64,000 bases of DNA from an uncultured Hoeflea sp. (GCF_947501405.1 NZ_CANMVK010000001.1:1798001-1862000), one strand, 5' to 3'. Positions 42,621 to 52,458 are shown, counted from the stretch's first letter. Notes: a model not told the origin generated them from the sequence alone. Program-made: numbers and translations.

Positions 42621-44048
42621 ATGCCGATGCTGGGCCCTGATCCCTCTCGCTCAGGCTTTGGCATGCGCCACGCGCTCACCCCTCCCCTTGCAGCTCCTGC
42701 GAACCGCGGCAACGCCCGGCCGGTGCTGCAGCCGACTCTGTGGTTCTGGCGGCCGGGCCTGCTCAATCCCAACGCGCTGCGGCTCACGCGGCTCATGATA
42801 TCGGGCTTGGGCCTAGCGCTGATGCTGATCTCGTTGCGGCCTTTCGCAGCCGAAAGCCCGTTTGATCCGGCCTCGGGCGATAGTGGCGACAAACTCAACC
42901 AGTTCGGCTTTCTCGCAGCCGGTGCAATCAGCCTGCTGGCCTTGATGTGCCTGGCCAACCGGCAAGCACTCAAAAGCCTGCTTACGCCAGGCTTCGTGCT
43001 GCTCTTGCTGGTGCTGGGATACCATTATCTTAAAACCCCCGATCCCGATGCGCTGCTGCGGGCGCTGATCCTGACGCTGATCGGCATGCTCATCGCCTTT
43101 ACCGTGATCGTGTTACCGGAGAGCGAAACCGATCTCGCAACCGCACTGCTTTTGGGTGGCGGTGCCGCGCTGGCGCTGTCCTATTCCGGTCTGGTGCTGT
43201 CTCCCGATCTCGCCAAGCACGGCTATGATGCGTACGAGCCGCAACACAGCGGTTTGTGGCGCGGCCATTTCAGCCACAAGAACATCGCCGGGCCGGTGAT
43301 GTGCGTGATCGCGATATTCGGAATCTACCTGATGCGCTCCGGGCGCAGACTTGCCGGTTTCACAATGTTTGCCGCAGCGGCGGTGTTCGTTATGCAAACC
43401 GGATCCAAAACCACTGCCGGGTTCTTTCCCGTCGCAGTGCTGATTGTGTCGCTGGCGCCATTGTTCGGCCGTGCCGGATTCGCCATCTTTGCCACCTTCG
43501 CCGCGATGATCGGGGTTGCCGTGTTGACGCTTGGCACGCTCTACAGCCAGGAAATCGCGCATCTGGTGGGTGATGTTCTTGGCGACGATACCTACACGGG
43601 GCGCACCACGCTGTGGGAGTTCAGCCTTTTGAAGATCCCTGAAGAACCGTGGCTGGGCTACGGGCTGCATAATTTCTGGATGTCCGAGAATGTGCTGGGG
43701 CTCGACAAGCCGTTCGAGGCGGCATGGGACTACCGAAACATCGTGCACGGGCACAACAACTACCTAGACATCATCCTCAATCTCGGTGTGATTGGCGGCG
43801 GGGTATTGTTTTGGGTGCTGTTCATTGCGCCAATGGTGAACTATGCCCGGGCCCGCCGCAAACCCGGCAACCGGCGGCTGGCGGACATGTTCTTCACCAT
43901 CATCGTGTTTTTGAGCCTGCTGTCGTTTATCGAGACATTCTTCCTTGCCCGCAACGACCCGATCTGGCTGATCCACGCTCTTGCGGTGTTCGGGCTGCAT
44001 CTGCTGGCGCGGTTTCGGATCTCGGATCCATTACCGCGAAGCCTCTGA
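42621..44048 (+). CDS. O-antigen ligase/polymerase-like membrane protein
   Basis: The 475-residue protein has about 11 hydrophobic helices and the large periplasmic loop of WaaL/Wzy-type proteins. That loop carries WRGHFSHKNIAGPVM, the position of the essential His/Arg region, and then TTLWEFSLLKIPEEPWLGYG followed by VHGHNNYLDIILNLG. It would join or extend polysaccharide on a lipid carrier. It is followed convergently by an acyltransferase. The start is uncertain because the first 45 residues are not hydrophobic. Confidence 0.85.
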   Translation: MPMLGPDPSRSGFGMRHALTPPLAAPANRGNARPVLQPTLWFWRPGLLNPNALRLTRLMISGLGLALMLISLRPFAAESPFDPASGDSGDKLNQFGFLAAGAISLLALMCLANRQALKSLLTPGFVLLLLVLGYHYLKTPDPDALLRALILTLIGMLIAFTVIVLPESETDLATALLLGGGAALALSYSGLVLSPDLAKHGYDAYEPQHSGLWRGHFSHKNIAGPVMCVIAIFGIYLMRSGRRLAGFTMFAAAAVFVMQTGSKTTAGFFPVAVLIVSLAPLFGRAGFAIFATFAAMIGVAVLTLGTLYSQEIAHLVGDVLGDDTYTGRTTLWEFSLLKIPEEPWLGYGLHNFWMSENVLGLDKPFEAAWDYRNIVHGHNNYLDIILNLGVIGGGVLFWVLFIAPMVNYARARRKPGNRRLADMFFTIIVFLSLLSFIETFFLARNDPIWLIHALAVFGLHLLARFRISDPLPRSL

Positions 44049-45155
44049 CGCCTCACGCACCGGCGGCACGGGTGCTGGTTCGGCATCGGGCTTAACTGCG
44101 GTTCGGGGCTTGAAAAACCGCATCTCGATCCGGTGATAGGTGACATGGGCCACCGCGATGGTCAGTCCGACCGAGATCAGAGTGAACAGGATCGAGTTCA
44201 TTTGGTCCCACTGCTCAAAACCGAGCGCCGGGACGATGAACCGGAACGTCTGGGTGGTAAACCAGTACACCAGCGAATGGACCATATAGACTGAATAGCT
44301 GATGGCGCCGAGATAGACCAAGGGGCGAGTCTGCAGCACCCTCGACGACGTGAGCTGCCGGTTGACCAGGCTCAGCACCATCAGGCCGAACAACAACGGA
44401 ATCATCACCTCCAGATCAGTTCCCGCAGCATAGATCACCGCCAGACCGCATATTGCAAACAGTGCAGCCTGCGAGACGGATCCGAACCGGACCGACAGCG
44501 ATTGGAACCGGTAGACGAAATAGCCGATCGCGAAGGACCAGATACAGCGGATCAATTGGTAAGAATCACCGTCGTTGAGGTGACCGTCATGATAGCGCAG
44601 AATAAAGAGCAAGCTGGCCAGCAAAGCCGCAAGGATCAGCGCACCAGTGCGGCGGGTCAAAACCGCTAGCGCAAAGGCCGCATAGGTCATGAACTCGACC
44701 GAGATCGACCAACTCGGCGGATTGAACGCCACCGGGTCGGGCAGCACACCCTGTAAAAGCGCCAGATTGATCAGGAAGTTTTCAAGATTGGAAGCAGAAA
44801 AGGCGGGCGTATTGGCAACAACGCCAAAGTGGATTTCAGCCAGGTATTTGGAGCATTCCACACCCAGGAAAGCCAGCAGCACGAACAGGTGCAGCGGATA
44901 AATCCGCAACAGCCGGCGGCGCATGAAGCCCCCCATTTGCCGCCAGTCGCCAATTCGCTCGGCGTAAGACAGCGCAATGACGTAACCGCTGAGAACAAAA
45001 AAGAAATCCACGGCGACGTGGGAATTGTTGATGAACGCGTTGTCGCTCAAAAAATTGTTCGCGCTATCATGCAGCAGCACGATGAAGAGCGCGCATAACC
45101 CGCGCATGCTTTCAAGCGCCTCGTTTTTGCCGCCAGTCTGGACGCTCGCAATCAT
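44031..45155 (-). CDS. Acyltransferase family protein (OafA/YrhL type)
   Basis: The 374-residue membrane protein has the acyltransferase-3 pattern. LESMRGLCALFIVLLHDSAN (catalytic His region) near the N-terminus is followed by VAVDFFFVLSGYVIAL and FMRRRLLRIYPLHLFVL. About ten helices follow and a Pro-rich cytoplasmic tail. Such enzymes acetylate surface polysaccharides or other exported molecules, which fits its overlapping (18 bp, tail to tail) neighbour, the O-antigen ligase-like gene. Confidence 0.88.
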   Translation of the reverse strand: MIASVQTGGKNEALESMRGLCALFIVLLHDSANNFLSDNAFINNSHVAVDFFFVLSGYVIALSYAERIGDWRQMGGFMRRRLLRIYPLHLFVLLAFLGVECSKYLAEIHFGVVANTPAFSASNLENFLINLALLQGVLPDPVAFNPPSWSISVEFMTYAAFALAVLTRRTGALILAALLASLLFILRYHDGHLNDGDSYQLIRCIWSFAIGYFVYRFQSLSVRFGSVSQAALFAICGLAVIYAAGTDLEVMIPLLFGLMVLSLVNRQLTSSRVLQTRPLVYLGAISYSVYMVHSLVYWFTTQTFRFIVPALGFEQWDQMNSILFTLISVGLTIAVAHVTYHRIEMRFFKPRTAVKPDAEPAPVPPVREASEASR

Positions 45156-45269
45156 TTTTGCCTAACCACTGATCGGCACGGAAACAGGCCGCCGACGGGA
45201 ACCATAGCGGGGATTGGTTGCGTAAATGTTGCCGGTATGCGCTCTATGAAGCCAGCGCGGCAGCGCCCG

Positions 45270-45884
45270 TCAATCGAGTTGAGAAGTTTCGATCAGCCGG
45301 GCAGCGTAGCGGGCCATCGGATCGACCTCGAGATTAACCCGATCGCCCGCCTGGCGCTCCGCCCAGGTGGTCACCTCGAGTGAATGGCGGATCAGCAGCA
45401 CATCGAACTTGGCGCCCTCGACGCCATTGACGGTCAGCGAGGTTCCATCAAGCGCCACCGACCCCTTCGGTGCGATGAACCGCGCCAGCGCTTCGGGTGC
45501 GCGCAGCGTGAAGCGCCGCGCTTCGCCTTCATCCGCGACAGTGACCAGATCGGCCAGACCGTCGACATGGCCGGAAACCATGTGCCCGCCAAGCTCGTCG
45601 CCAACTTTCAGCGAACGCTCGAGATTGATGCGGGTCCCCTCGCGCCATTGGCCGATCGTGGTCAACCTCAACGCTTCCTCCCATGCTTCGACCTCGAACC
45701 AGCGCGAATTGTCACCTTTCGCGGGCAAGCCCGTCACCGTCAGGCAGACGCCTGAACAGGCGATCGACGCGCCGATATCGATGCTCTTGGGGTCCCAGGC
45801 TGTGTCGATACGTAGCTTGACGCCCTGATCCAGCTCGGTGATGGCGGCCAGACGGCCAATGTCGGTGATGATGCCGGTAAACAT
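45270..45884 (-). CDS. ribE: Riboflavin synthase alpha chain
   Basis: The 204-residue protein shows the two tandem lumazine-binding barrels: MFTGIITDIGRLAAI followed by GASIACSGVCLTVTG, then LGGHMVSGHVDGLADLV and SVALDGTSLTVNGVEG. It makes riboflavin from two lumazines. ATG 45884 is the family start; the frame is open to 46004. It lies 4 bases after ribD. Confidence 0.96.
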   Translation of the reverse strand: MFTGIITDIGRLAAITELDQGVKLRIDTAWDPKSIDIGASIACSGVCLTVTGLPAKGDNSRWFEVEAWEEALRLTTIGQWREGTRINLERSLKVGDELGGHMVSGHVDGLADLVTVADEGEARRFTLRAPEALARFIAPKGSVALDGTSLTVNGVEGAKFDVLLIRHSLEVTTWAERQAGDRVNLEVDPMARYAARLIETSQLD

Positions 45885-45888
45885 TGGT

Positions 45889-46992
45889 TCAGGCCCTTTC
45901 GAATTCATCCATCTGATCGTCGCCATAGCGCATGGAGGCAACCAGCTCAAACCGCGGCGGTACGTCGTCTGGCAACAGCGGTGCGGCGACCGTGTCACCG
46001 TCAATCGCCGATGGTCCGGAAAACAGGATCAAGCGGTCAACCAGATCCTCATCGAGAAAGGCCCGCGCCACGTCCGCGCCGCCTTCGACGAAGACGCTTG
46101 ATAAGCCTTTTGCCGCGAGATCCTCGAGCAGTTCGGGCAGCGCGATGCGCCCCTCATGGAGGTCTGCGGCGACGAACTCCACGTCGGCTGCGGCCAGGAC
46201 CTTGCGCGCGGGATGCTCCGGGCCGGCGCTGGTTGCGACCCAGACCGGGGTCTGCCGCGCTGTCTTCACCAGTCGTGAACCGGGCGGCAGTGTCAGCCCG
46301 TTGTCGAGAACCAGCCGGATCGGGGAATGGTCCTTGAGACCATTGAGCCGGCAGGTCAGTTCGGGATCATCGTTGAGCGCGGTGCCGGCACCGATCACGA
46401 TCACATCGGACAGCGCGCGCAGCGCATGCACCTGGCGGCGGCTGACCTCGCCGGTGATGGGGATCTGGCTTCCGTTACGGCGGCCGATTGCGCCATTGGT
46501 GGAAATCGCAAGTTTCAGAGTCACATGCACCCGGTTTTTGATGCGACGAGTCAAATAACCGGAAAGATCGCGCGCGGCGTCCTCGGCCAACACGCCCTCC
46601 TCCACCTCGATGCCCGCATCACGCAGGATGCGGTAGCCACGACCGGAGACCCGCTCGTCAGGATCGGTGGCGGCCGCCACCACCCGGCTAACCCCGGCGG
46701 TGACCAGGGCATCGGCGCAAGGCGGCGTGCGGCCATGATGGGCGCAAGGCTCGAGCGTGACATAGGCGGTGGCGCCGCGGGCCAGTTCCCTGGCTTCGGC
46801 CAGCGCCTGCGGTTCGGCATGCGGGCGGCCGCCGATCGCCGTCACACCGCGCCCGACAATCACCGGATGGCCATCGATCTCGCGAACGATCAGCGTGGCA
46901 ACCGAGGGGTTCGAGCCAGTACGGCCCTCATGCCATCGCGCCAGACGGATCGCCGCGGCCATGAACCGTCTGTCGAGTGCGCTTGCCGGCAT
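45889..46992 (-). CDS. ribD: Bifunctional deaminase/reductase RibD
   Basis: About 367 residues. The N-terminal deaminase has zinc ligands in RPHAEPQAL and VTLEPCAHHGRTPPCADAL. The C-terminal reductase has VTLKLAISTNGAIG and the NADPH-binding VFVEGGADVARAFLDE. It does two consecutive steps of riboflavin synthesis. The ATG at 46992 is taken because the upstream frame begins at a TTG inside nrdR. It lies between nrdR and ribE. Confidence 0.95.
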   Translation of the reverse strand: MPASALDRRFMAAAIRLARWHEGRTGSNPSVATLIVREIDGHPVIVGRGVTAIGGRPHAEPQALAEARELARGATAYVTLEPCAHHGRTPPCADALVTAGVSRVVAAATDPDERVSGRGYRILRDAGIEVEEGVLAEDAARDLSGYLTRRIKNRVHVTLKLAISTNGAIGRRNGSQIPITGEVSRRQVHALRALSDVIVIGAGTALNDDPELTCRLNGLKDHSPIRLVLDNGLTLPPGSRLVKTARQTPVWVATSAGPEHPARKVLAAADVEFVAADLHEGRIALPELLEDLAAKGLSSVFVEGGADVARAFLDEDLVDRLILFSGPSAIDGDTVAAPLLPDDVPPRFELVASMRYGDDQMDEFERA

Positions 46993-46996
46993 GGCT

Positions 46997-47479
46997 TCAA
47001 TCGTCCCGAGCCGTGCTGTCGTTGGCAATCCGTGCGGTCAGCTCGGCGATGGTGCGCTCGAAATCCTCCGGGCCGGAAAAATCCCGGTAGACCGAGGCAT
47101 AGCGGACAAAGCCGACATCATCGAGTGCCTTGAGCGCTTCAAGCACCAGCAAACCGATCTCGTCAGTGGCGATCTCGGTTTCGCCCGAGCTTTCAAGCCG
47201 GCGCACGATGCCCGACACAGCCCGGTCGATGCGCTCGGGATCAACCGGGCGCTTGCGCAAGGCAATCTGGAACGATTTGGCGAGCTTGTCGCGGTCAAAC
47301 GGCACTCGCCGGCCGGTCTTCTTGAGCACCTGAAGGTCGCGTAGCTGCACCCGTTCGAACGTGGTGAAGCGGCCCCCGCAGTCGGGGCATACACGGCGGC
47401 GGCGGATCGCGGAGCCATCTTCGGCAGGCCGCGAATCCTTCACCTGGCTGTCTTCCGAACCGCAATAGGGACAACGCAT
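46997..47479 (-). CDS. nrdR: Transcriptional repressor NrdR
   Basis: The 160-residue protein starts with a zinc ribbon ([20 protein letters not shown], then [14 protein letters not shown]) and continues with an ATP-cone ([21 protein letters not shown]). It senses ATP/dATP and represses ribonucleotide-reductase genes through NrdR boxes. It is located between glyA and ribD, a conserved alphaproteobacterial order. Confidence 0.97.
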   Translation of the reverse strand: MRCPYCGSEDSQVKDSRPAEDGSAIRRRRVCPDCGGRFTTFERVQLRDLQVLKKTGRRVPFDRDKLAKSFQIALRKRPVDPERIDRAVSGIVRRLESSGETEIATDEIGLLVLEALKALDDVGFVRYASVYRDFSGPEDFERTIAELTARIANDSTARDD

Positions 47480-47485
47480 CTGGGC

Positions 47486-48799
47486 TTACCCCAGATGCGG
47501 GTAGATCGGGAAGCGAGCGGTCAGCGCCATAACCTTGGCCTTGACCGCGGCCTCGACTTCGGCGTTGCCGTCCTCGGAGTTGGCCTGTTTGAGGCCATCG
47601 AGCACTTCCAGGATCAGCATGCCAATTTCCCGGAACTCGGCCTCGCCGAACCCGCGCGTGGTGCCGGCCGGGGTGCCCAGCCGCACACCGGAGGTGATGG
47701 TCGGCTTTTCCGGATCGTTGGGAACGCCATTCTTGTTGCAGGTGATGAAGGCGCGGCCGAGAGCTGCTTCCGAGGCCTTGCCGGTCAGGCTCTTGGGCCT
47801 CAAGTCGACAAGCATCAAATGGGTGTCCGTGCCGCCCGAAACGATCTCGAGACCCCCTTCGACCAGGGTTTCGGCCAGCACTTCGGCATTGCGCACCACA
47901 TTGCCGACATAGGATTTGAACTCAGGCGTCAGCGCCTCGCCGAAGGCCACGGCCTTGGCGGCAATGACATGCATCAGCGGCCCGCCCTGAAGACCGGGGA
48001 AGACGGCGGAGTTGATCTTCTTGGCAATGGCCTCGTCATTGGTCAGCACCAGACCACCGCGCGGGCCGCGCAAGGTCTTGTGAGTGGTCGATGTTGCGAC
48101 ATGGGCATGCGGGAACGGGCTTGGATGCTTGCCGCCGGCCACAAGGCCCGCGAAATGCGCCATGTCCACCCAAAGAATCGCGTCAACCGCGTCGGCAATG
48201 GCGCGGAAACGGGCGAAATCGATGGTGCGGGAATAGGCCGAGCCGCCTGCGATGATGATGCGCGGCTTGTGCTCGCGGGCCAGCGCTTCGACCTGGTCGT
48301 AGTCGATCACCCCGGTTGCGAGATCAAGGCCATACTGCACCGCATTGAACCATTTGCCCGACATGTTGGGCCGCGCGCCGTGGGTCAGGTGGCCGCCCGC
48401 GTCCAGGCTCATACCCAACAGCGTGTCGCCGGGTTTGGCCAGCGCCAGCAGCACCGCCTGGTTGGCCTGCGAACCCGAGCTCGGCTGCACATTGGCAAAG
48501 CCGCAGTCAAAAAGCTGTTTGGCCCGGTCAATCGCCAGCTCCTCGGCGACATCAACGAAATGGCAGCCGCCATAATACCGCCGGCCGGGATAGCCCTCGG
48601 CGTATTTGTTGGTCATGACCGAGCCCTGGGCTTCCAGCACCGCACGCGAGACGATGTTCTCGGAGGCGATCAGTTCGATCTCATGGCGCTGGCGGCCAAG
48701 TTCATCGCGAATCGAACCGAACAGCGCCGGATCTGAATCGGCCAGGGCGCGGTTGAAAAAAGCATCGGAAAAACGGGCTGCGGAGGTCGCGTTCGACAT
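47486..48799 (-). CDS. glyA: Serine hydroxymethyltransferase
   Basis: The 437-residue PLP enzyme interconverts serine and glycine with tetrahydrofolate. Visible marks are [31 protein letters not shown] and the PLP-lysine motif [11 protein letters not shown]. It is the first gene of the glyA-nrdR-ribD-ribE run, with spacings of only a few bases, so riboflavin genes share its promoter. Confidence 0.98.
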   Translation of the reverse strand: MSNATSAARFSDAFFNRALADSDPALFGSIRDELGRQRHEIELIASENIVSRAVLEAQGSVMTNKYAEGYPGRRYYGGCHFVDVAEELAIDRAKQLFDCGFANVQPSSGSQANQAVLLALAKPGDTLLGMSLDAGGHLTHGARPNMSGKWFNAVQYGLDLATGVIDYDQVEALAREHKPRIIIAGGSAYSRTIDFARFRAIADAVDAILWVDMAHFAGLVAGGKHPSPFPHAHVATSTTHKTLRGPRGGLVLTNDEAIAKKINSAVFPGLQGGPLMHVIAAKAVAFGEALTPEFKSYVGNVVRNAEVLAETLVEGGLEIVSGGTDTHLMLVDLRPKSLTGKASEAALGRAFITCNKNGVPNDPEKPTITSGVRLGTPAGTTRGFGEAEFREIGMLILEVLDGLKQANSEDGNAEVEAAVKAKVMALTARFPIYPHLG

Positions 48800-49006
48800 G
48801 GGTCCGGGTTCCTTGTTGGCTCGGGTCGTGGGGCTCGGGTCTCGTTCGGGTCGGACGCAGCGCGCGGCCGGAACGGACGGCGCTGCGGGAATGCGGCTCG
48901 AATCCGGCGGCGGGTGCGGTGCGACCGGATGCGGCTGTTTACCCGTGTCTCATGGCAAGGGCAACATCCGCCGTCCTGATTGCGTCAAAGCAGCGCTGCA
49001 AACGGC

Positions 49007-49033
49007 AAAAGCCGCCCAGTTGGGGCGGCTTTT
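49007..49033. terminator. Terminator after the L,D-transpeptidase gene
   Basis: An 11-bp stem (AAAAGCCGCCC at 49007-49017 with GGGCGGCTTTT at 49023-49033) has a five-base loop. The A and T ends let it work on both strands. It lies 48 bases beyond the minus-strand transpeptidase gene and faces the glyA promoter region, where the 207 bases up to glyA hold no other gene. Confidence 0.8.
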
Positions 49034-49080
49034 GGGGCGATTTGGCGCTGTGGACGACCAACAGCGATGAAAACCGGAAC

Positions 49081-50352
49081 CTAGCGAAGCGCCAGTTCCT
49101 CAACACCGTCGCGCTGGTAAACATCGTCGCGGAACTGCACGACGCCGTCTTCTGAAGCCCAGGCGGTGAAATAGGTGAAATAGACAGGCACCGGCTCGGA
49201 CAGCGGAATTTCGGTGTTCTGCCCCGAAGCAATGGTGGCCTCGATCGCCTGACGGTGCCAACCCGGCGTGTCGCGAAGCAGCCAGGTGTTGAGATCGCGC
49301 ACATTCTGCACGCGCACACAGCCCGAGCTTTCAAAGCGCATCAGCTTGTTGAACACGCCCTGTTGCGGGGTGTCGTGCATATAGACCGCATGCGGATTGT
49401 GGAAGTTGATCTTGGTCGAGGCCATGGCGTTGCCCTTGCCCGGATCCTGGCGGAACATCAGATCGGGCGCTTTTTCGGCATGCCAGTCGATGGTTTCGGG
49501 CGGAACCTCATTGCCCTTGCCGTCAAACAGCCGGATGTTGTTGCGCGTAAGATATGTGGCATCCTTGCGCATCAAGGGCACTATGTCCTTTTCGATGATC
49601 GAACGCGGCGAGGTCCAGTAGGGATTGAGAATGATCTCGTGGATCTTGGAATTGAGGATTGGCGTCTGGCGGTCGATCTTGCCGACGATCGCCGTATGGC
49701 GCAGCACGACGCGGCCATTTTCCGCCGCCTCGATCTGGGCGGCGGGAATGTTGACCATGACGTAGCGATCGCCAAGAAAGCCCGACATCGAGCGCAGCCG
49801 GACAACATTGGTCTCGAGTTGGCCGAGCCGCACATGGGCCGAAACGTTGAGCGCCTGATAGGAGTAATTGCCAAGCACGCCATCCGGCGGCAGGCCATGG
49901 CGGGCCTGGAACTTCTTGACGGCGCCGTCGACATAGGAGTCGAAAGCATTGGAGAGGCCGGCGCTTCGATCGAGATCGCCCGAAATGATCAACCGCTGGC
50001 GCAGCAACTGCACTTCGGGTTCGGAGACACCCATGCGCAGCTTCTTGACCGCCGGCACGATCGGCCAGCCACCGCGCGAGACGACGTTGCGGTAATCGTA
50101 GATGGCGCGCTCGACGAACCCGATGGTGTCGGCGCTGGAAATCGGATGCCGTGTCGCCGTCTTTGCCACCGAGCGCGAGGACTGGGCATCGAACTGATCG
50201 TCCCAGGTTCCCCGGCGGGGCGCTCTGATGATGTCCTCAATGGTCGATTGGGCCAGAGCTGGTGCGGCTGCCGCGGTCAATGCCGCCAGGCTGGCGCCGC
50301 GGGCAAGAAATCGTCGGCGGGAGATTTTGTCTAATCCGGTCGGCGTCGTCAT
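49081..50352 (-). CDS. ldtP: L,D-transpeptidase, YkuD family with Tat signal
   Basis: About 423 residues. A twin-arginine signal (SRRRFLARGASLAALTAAAA) is followed by a peptidoglycan-binding domain (KFQARHGLPPDGVLGNYSYQ). The YkuD catalytic domain carries the active-site pattern FESSGCVRVQN with Cys345 and the upstream His in HAVYMHDTPQQ. It would crosslink peptidoglycan through meso-DAP, or attach proteins to it. GGTGGA lies before ATG 50352. The symbol follows the LdtR-LdtP pairing known from Liberibacter and Sinorhizobium; the LdtR-like gene lies 1 kb away. Confidence 0.85.
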   Translation of the reverse strand: MTTPTGLDKISRRRFLARGASLAALTAAAAPALAQSTIEDIIRAPRRGTWDDQFDAQSSRSVAKTATRHPISSADTIGFVERAIYDYRNVVSRGGWPIVPAVKKLRMGVSEPEVQLLRQRLIISGDLDRSAGLSNAFDSYVDGAVKKFQARHGLPPDGVLGNYSYQALNVSAHVRLGQLETNVVRLRSMSGFLGDRYVMVNIPAAQIEAAENGRVVLRHTAIVGKIDRQTPILNSKIHEIILNPYWTSPRSIIEKDIVPLMRKDATYLTRNNIRLFDGKGNEVPPETIDWHAEKAPDLMFRQDPGKGNAMASTKINFHNPHAVYMHDTPQQGVFNKLMRFESSGCVRVQNVRDLNTWLLRDTPGWHRQAIEATIASGQNTEIPLSEPVPVYFTYFTAWASEDGVVQFRDDVYQRDGVEELALR

Positions 50353-50493
50353 GCGTAATCCACCATACAGTCTGATCAAACGTTAGCTTAGGCATCGGTT
50401 TACCATCGTCAACGTTAACATTTGGGCACCAGAAGCACCCCTTCAAGCGGTTTGCGACATTTTGGCGTAAACACGCAACCGGAGAAAACCCTG

Positions 50494-51294
50494 ATGGATC
50501 CGTACCTGGTTACCAGCCTTGTCGTTACACTTATCGCTTTCACGGCAATATGGCTAATTCATGTTCCGCTGGAGGATGCGGGTATCGTCGATTACTATTG
50601 GGGTCCCGGCTTCGCGGTAATCGGCTGGTCCGGGCTGGCATTCGGCGCCCAGGCCTCCCCCGTCAAACTGCTGTTGCTCATGGCGGTCACGATTTGGGCG
50701 CTCAGGCTGGCGGCGCAATTGATTGTCCGCCACCAATTGATGGACGGAGAAGATGCGCGTTACAGAAAAATGCGCGAGGCTGGCGGTCCGCAATGGTGGT
50801 GGCGCAGCCTCTACAAGGTGTTTTTGCTGCAGGCGGGCATTTTGTGGCTCGTGGCCACGCCGGTGCACGCCATTGTCGGCGCACCGGGGGCGGCCAGCCT
50901 GTCGGCGCTCGGGGTCGCTGGCCTGTTGCTGTTCGCTGTAGGATTCCTCATTGAAACCGTGGCTGACTGGCAGCTCCACCGGCACCGCCTGCAGGCGCGC
51001 GCCCAACGCCAGACCTTGTCTTCCGGGCTCTGGCGCTATTCGCGTCATCCGAATTATCTTGGCGAAATCATGCTGTGGCTGGGGCTTGGACTGGCGGCTA
51101 CCGATCTGTCGGGCGCCTGGTGGGCATTGGCGGGACCGGTTGTCCTGGCGCTGGTGATCCGCCTGGTCTCCCTGCCGCTCACCGAGCAGCACCTGATGGA
51201 ATCGCGGACCGATTACGCAGCCTATGCCGCACGCACCCCGGTGCTGCTGCCCTTTCGGCCGGTGCGGCAGGTCAGTCCGGACCCGGCCGAATAG
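50494..51294 (+). CDS. DUF1295 membrane protein (steroid 5-alpha-reductase-like)
   Basis: About 266 residues with six or seven membrane helices. The signature segments are VDYYWGPGFAVIGW in helix 1-2, ADWQLHRHRLQARAQRQTLS and GLWRYSRHPNYLGEIMLWLG, the last being typical of the isoprenylcysteine methyltransferase/5-alpha-reductase superfamily. GGAG is 9 bases before ATG 50494. It is placed between ldtP and ldtR in the opposite direction. Substrate unknown. Confidence 0.85.
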   Translation: MDPYLVTSLVVTLIAFTAIWLIHVPLEDAGIVDYYWGPGFAVIGWSGLAFGAQASPVKLLLLMAVTIWALRLAAQLIVRHQLMDGEDARYRKMREAGGPQWWWRSLYKVFLLQAGILWLVATPVHAIVGAPGAASLSALGVAGLLLFAVGFLIETVADWQLHRHRLQARAQRQTLSSGLWRYSRHPNYLGEIMLWLGLGLAATDLSGAWWALAGPVVLALVIRLVSLPLTEQHLMESRTDYAAYAARTPVLLPFRPVRQVSPDPAE

Positions 51295-51315
51295 GCAGGT
51301 TGCGCCGGCAAGCAA

Positions 51316-51345
51316 AACGGCGGGCTCATGGCCCGCCGTTTTTTT
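51316..51345. terminator. Bidirectional terminator
   Basis: A 10-bp stem (AACGGCGGGC at 51316-51325 with GCCCGCCGTT at 51331-51340) has a five-base loop and a T-run of seven on the plus strand. It serves the DUF1295 gene and the converging MarR-type gene. Confidence 0.9.
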
Positions 51346-51361
51346 CGTCTGATGGCACGCC

Positions 51362-51886
51362 TTACAGGCGGTAGAGGATCTGGTCGTTCCAGAACCGGTC
51401 AAGGCGCTGCATCAGCTTGTTGAGCTCCTCGAACTCGCTGGCGCCGATGCCGCCGACCTTGGCGATCGAACTGATGTGCCGGTCGTAAAGGCCTGCGACG
51501 ATCTCGGCGACCTCGATGCCATGTTCAGTCAGGCTGATGCGGACGGCGCGACGGTCAACCCGCGAACGCTGATGGTTGATGTAGCCCAGATCCACCAGTT
51601 TCTTGAGATTGTAGGACACGTTGGAGCCGAGATAATAGCCGCGGCTGCGCAGCTCGCCGGCGGTCAGCTCGGAATTGCCGATATTGAACAGCAAAAGCGC
51701 CTGAACGGCATTGATGTCGGTGCGGTTGTTGCGATCGAACTCGTCCTTGACGACATCCAGCAAACGCCGGTGCAGGCGTTCGACCAGTTGCAGGGATTCG
51801 AGATACAGATCCTTGAGTTCCGCAGCGTCCTCATCGGCGGCTGCGGAATTGGGCTCGAGAACGAGCGCGGAATTGGTATATGACAT
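51362..51886 (-). CDS. ldtR: MarR-family regulator LdtR
   Basis: The 174-residue winged-helix regulator shows DINAVQALLLFNIGNSELTAGEL, YYLGSNVSYNLKKLVDLGYI and the wing RSRVDRRAVRISLTEHG. A long N-terminal extension (about 40 residues) is typical of rhizobial LdtR, which controls L,D-transpeptidase genes and binds aromatic ligands such as benzbromarone (Liberibacter work). The transpeptidase gene lies nearby. The symbol rests on this family match and context. Confidence 0.8.
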   Translation of the reverse strand: MSYTNSALVLEPNSAAADEDAAELKDLYLESLQLVERLHRRLLDVVKDEFDRNNRTDINAVQALLLFNIGNSELTAGELRSRGYYLGSNVSYNLKKLVDLGYINHQRSRVDRRAVRISLTEHGIEVAEIVAGLYDRHISSIAKVGGIGASEFEELNKLMQRLDRFWNDQILYRL

Positions 51887-52011
51887 AATGACTGCCTCAC
51901 TGTTTGTTGTGGCGGCTTTTGTTCCCGCCTTGAGACAGACCCTAGCGAATACGAATAAAATTCTACTTAAAGTGCAAGCTTAACAGGCAGTTACCTTTGC
52001 CCGGACGCCCA

Positions 52012-52458
52012 TTACAGTGAATCGGATGTTACCTTCAGGGCGTCCTTGCGCCATTTCAGGAACAGCAACAGCCGAAAGGCGAGATAGACCACCAGCACCA
52101 CGGCATGGGCGATCATCAAAACCGGACGTTCGCCAAACCATTGCGGCAGCCCGTAATGCATGGCCACTTCCGCACCGGCCGCCACGACCCAGACCACCGG
52201 CCCCCAGGAAACCTGCATCCAAAGCCCCACCGCGGCCACGGGAAGCAGCACCGACAGCGCCGCGGAGGCGAATTGCCAATAGGCCGGGATCAGATCAAAG
52301 CGCGACGCGCCACCATTAAGAAAGCCGATCAGCCCGCCCCAATATTGCAAGCCCGCCGCCAGCGAGCCCAGCGCCACAAGCCGCACGAAAAGCCGGAAGC
52401 TGGCATTGAGCTTTCCCGCGCCCGGTTCGGGCGCTGCACCAATTTGCAACATTGCCAT
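52012..52458 (-). CDS. DUF6163-like membrane protein next to ldtR
   Basis: About 148 residues with four membrane helices (FRLFVRLVALGSLAAGLQYW; FASAALSVLLPVAAVGLWM; GPVVWVVAAGAEVAMHYG; VLMIAHAVVLVVYLAFRLLL). Its place beside the LdtR-type regulator is what I recall for the DUF6163 family. AAGGAG lies before ATG 52458. It may act with the cell-wall genes around it; no activity is known. Confidence 0.7.
   Translation of the reverse strand: MAMLQIGAAPEPGAGKLNASFRLFVRLVALGSLAAGLQYWGGLIGFLNGGASRFDLIPAYWQFASAALSVLLPVAAVGLWMQVSWGPVVWVVAAGAEVAMHYGLPQWFGERPVLMIAHAVVLVVYLAFRLLLFLKWRKDALKVTSDSL

Noticed and set aside
47495-50334. Long plus-strand frames opposite glyA and the L,D-transpeptidase
   Set aside because: Antisense shadows of genes with full catalytic motifs.
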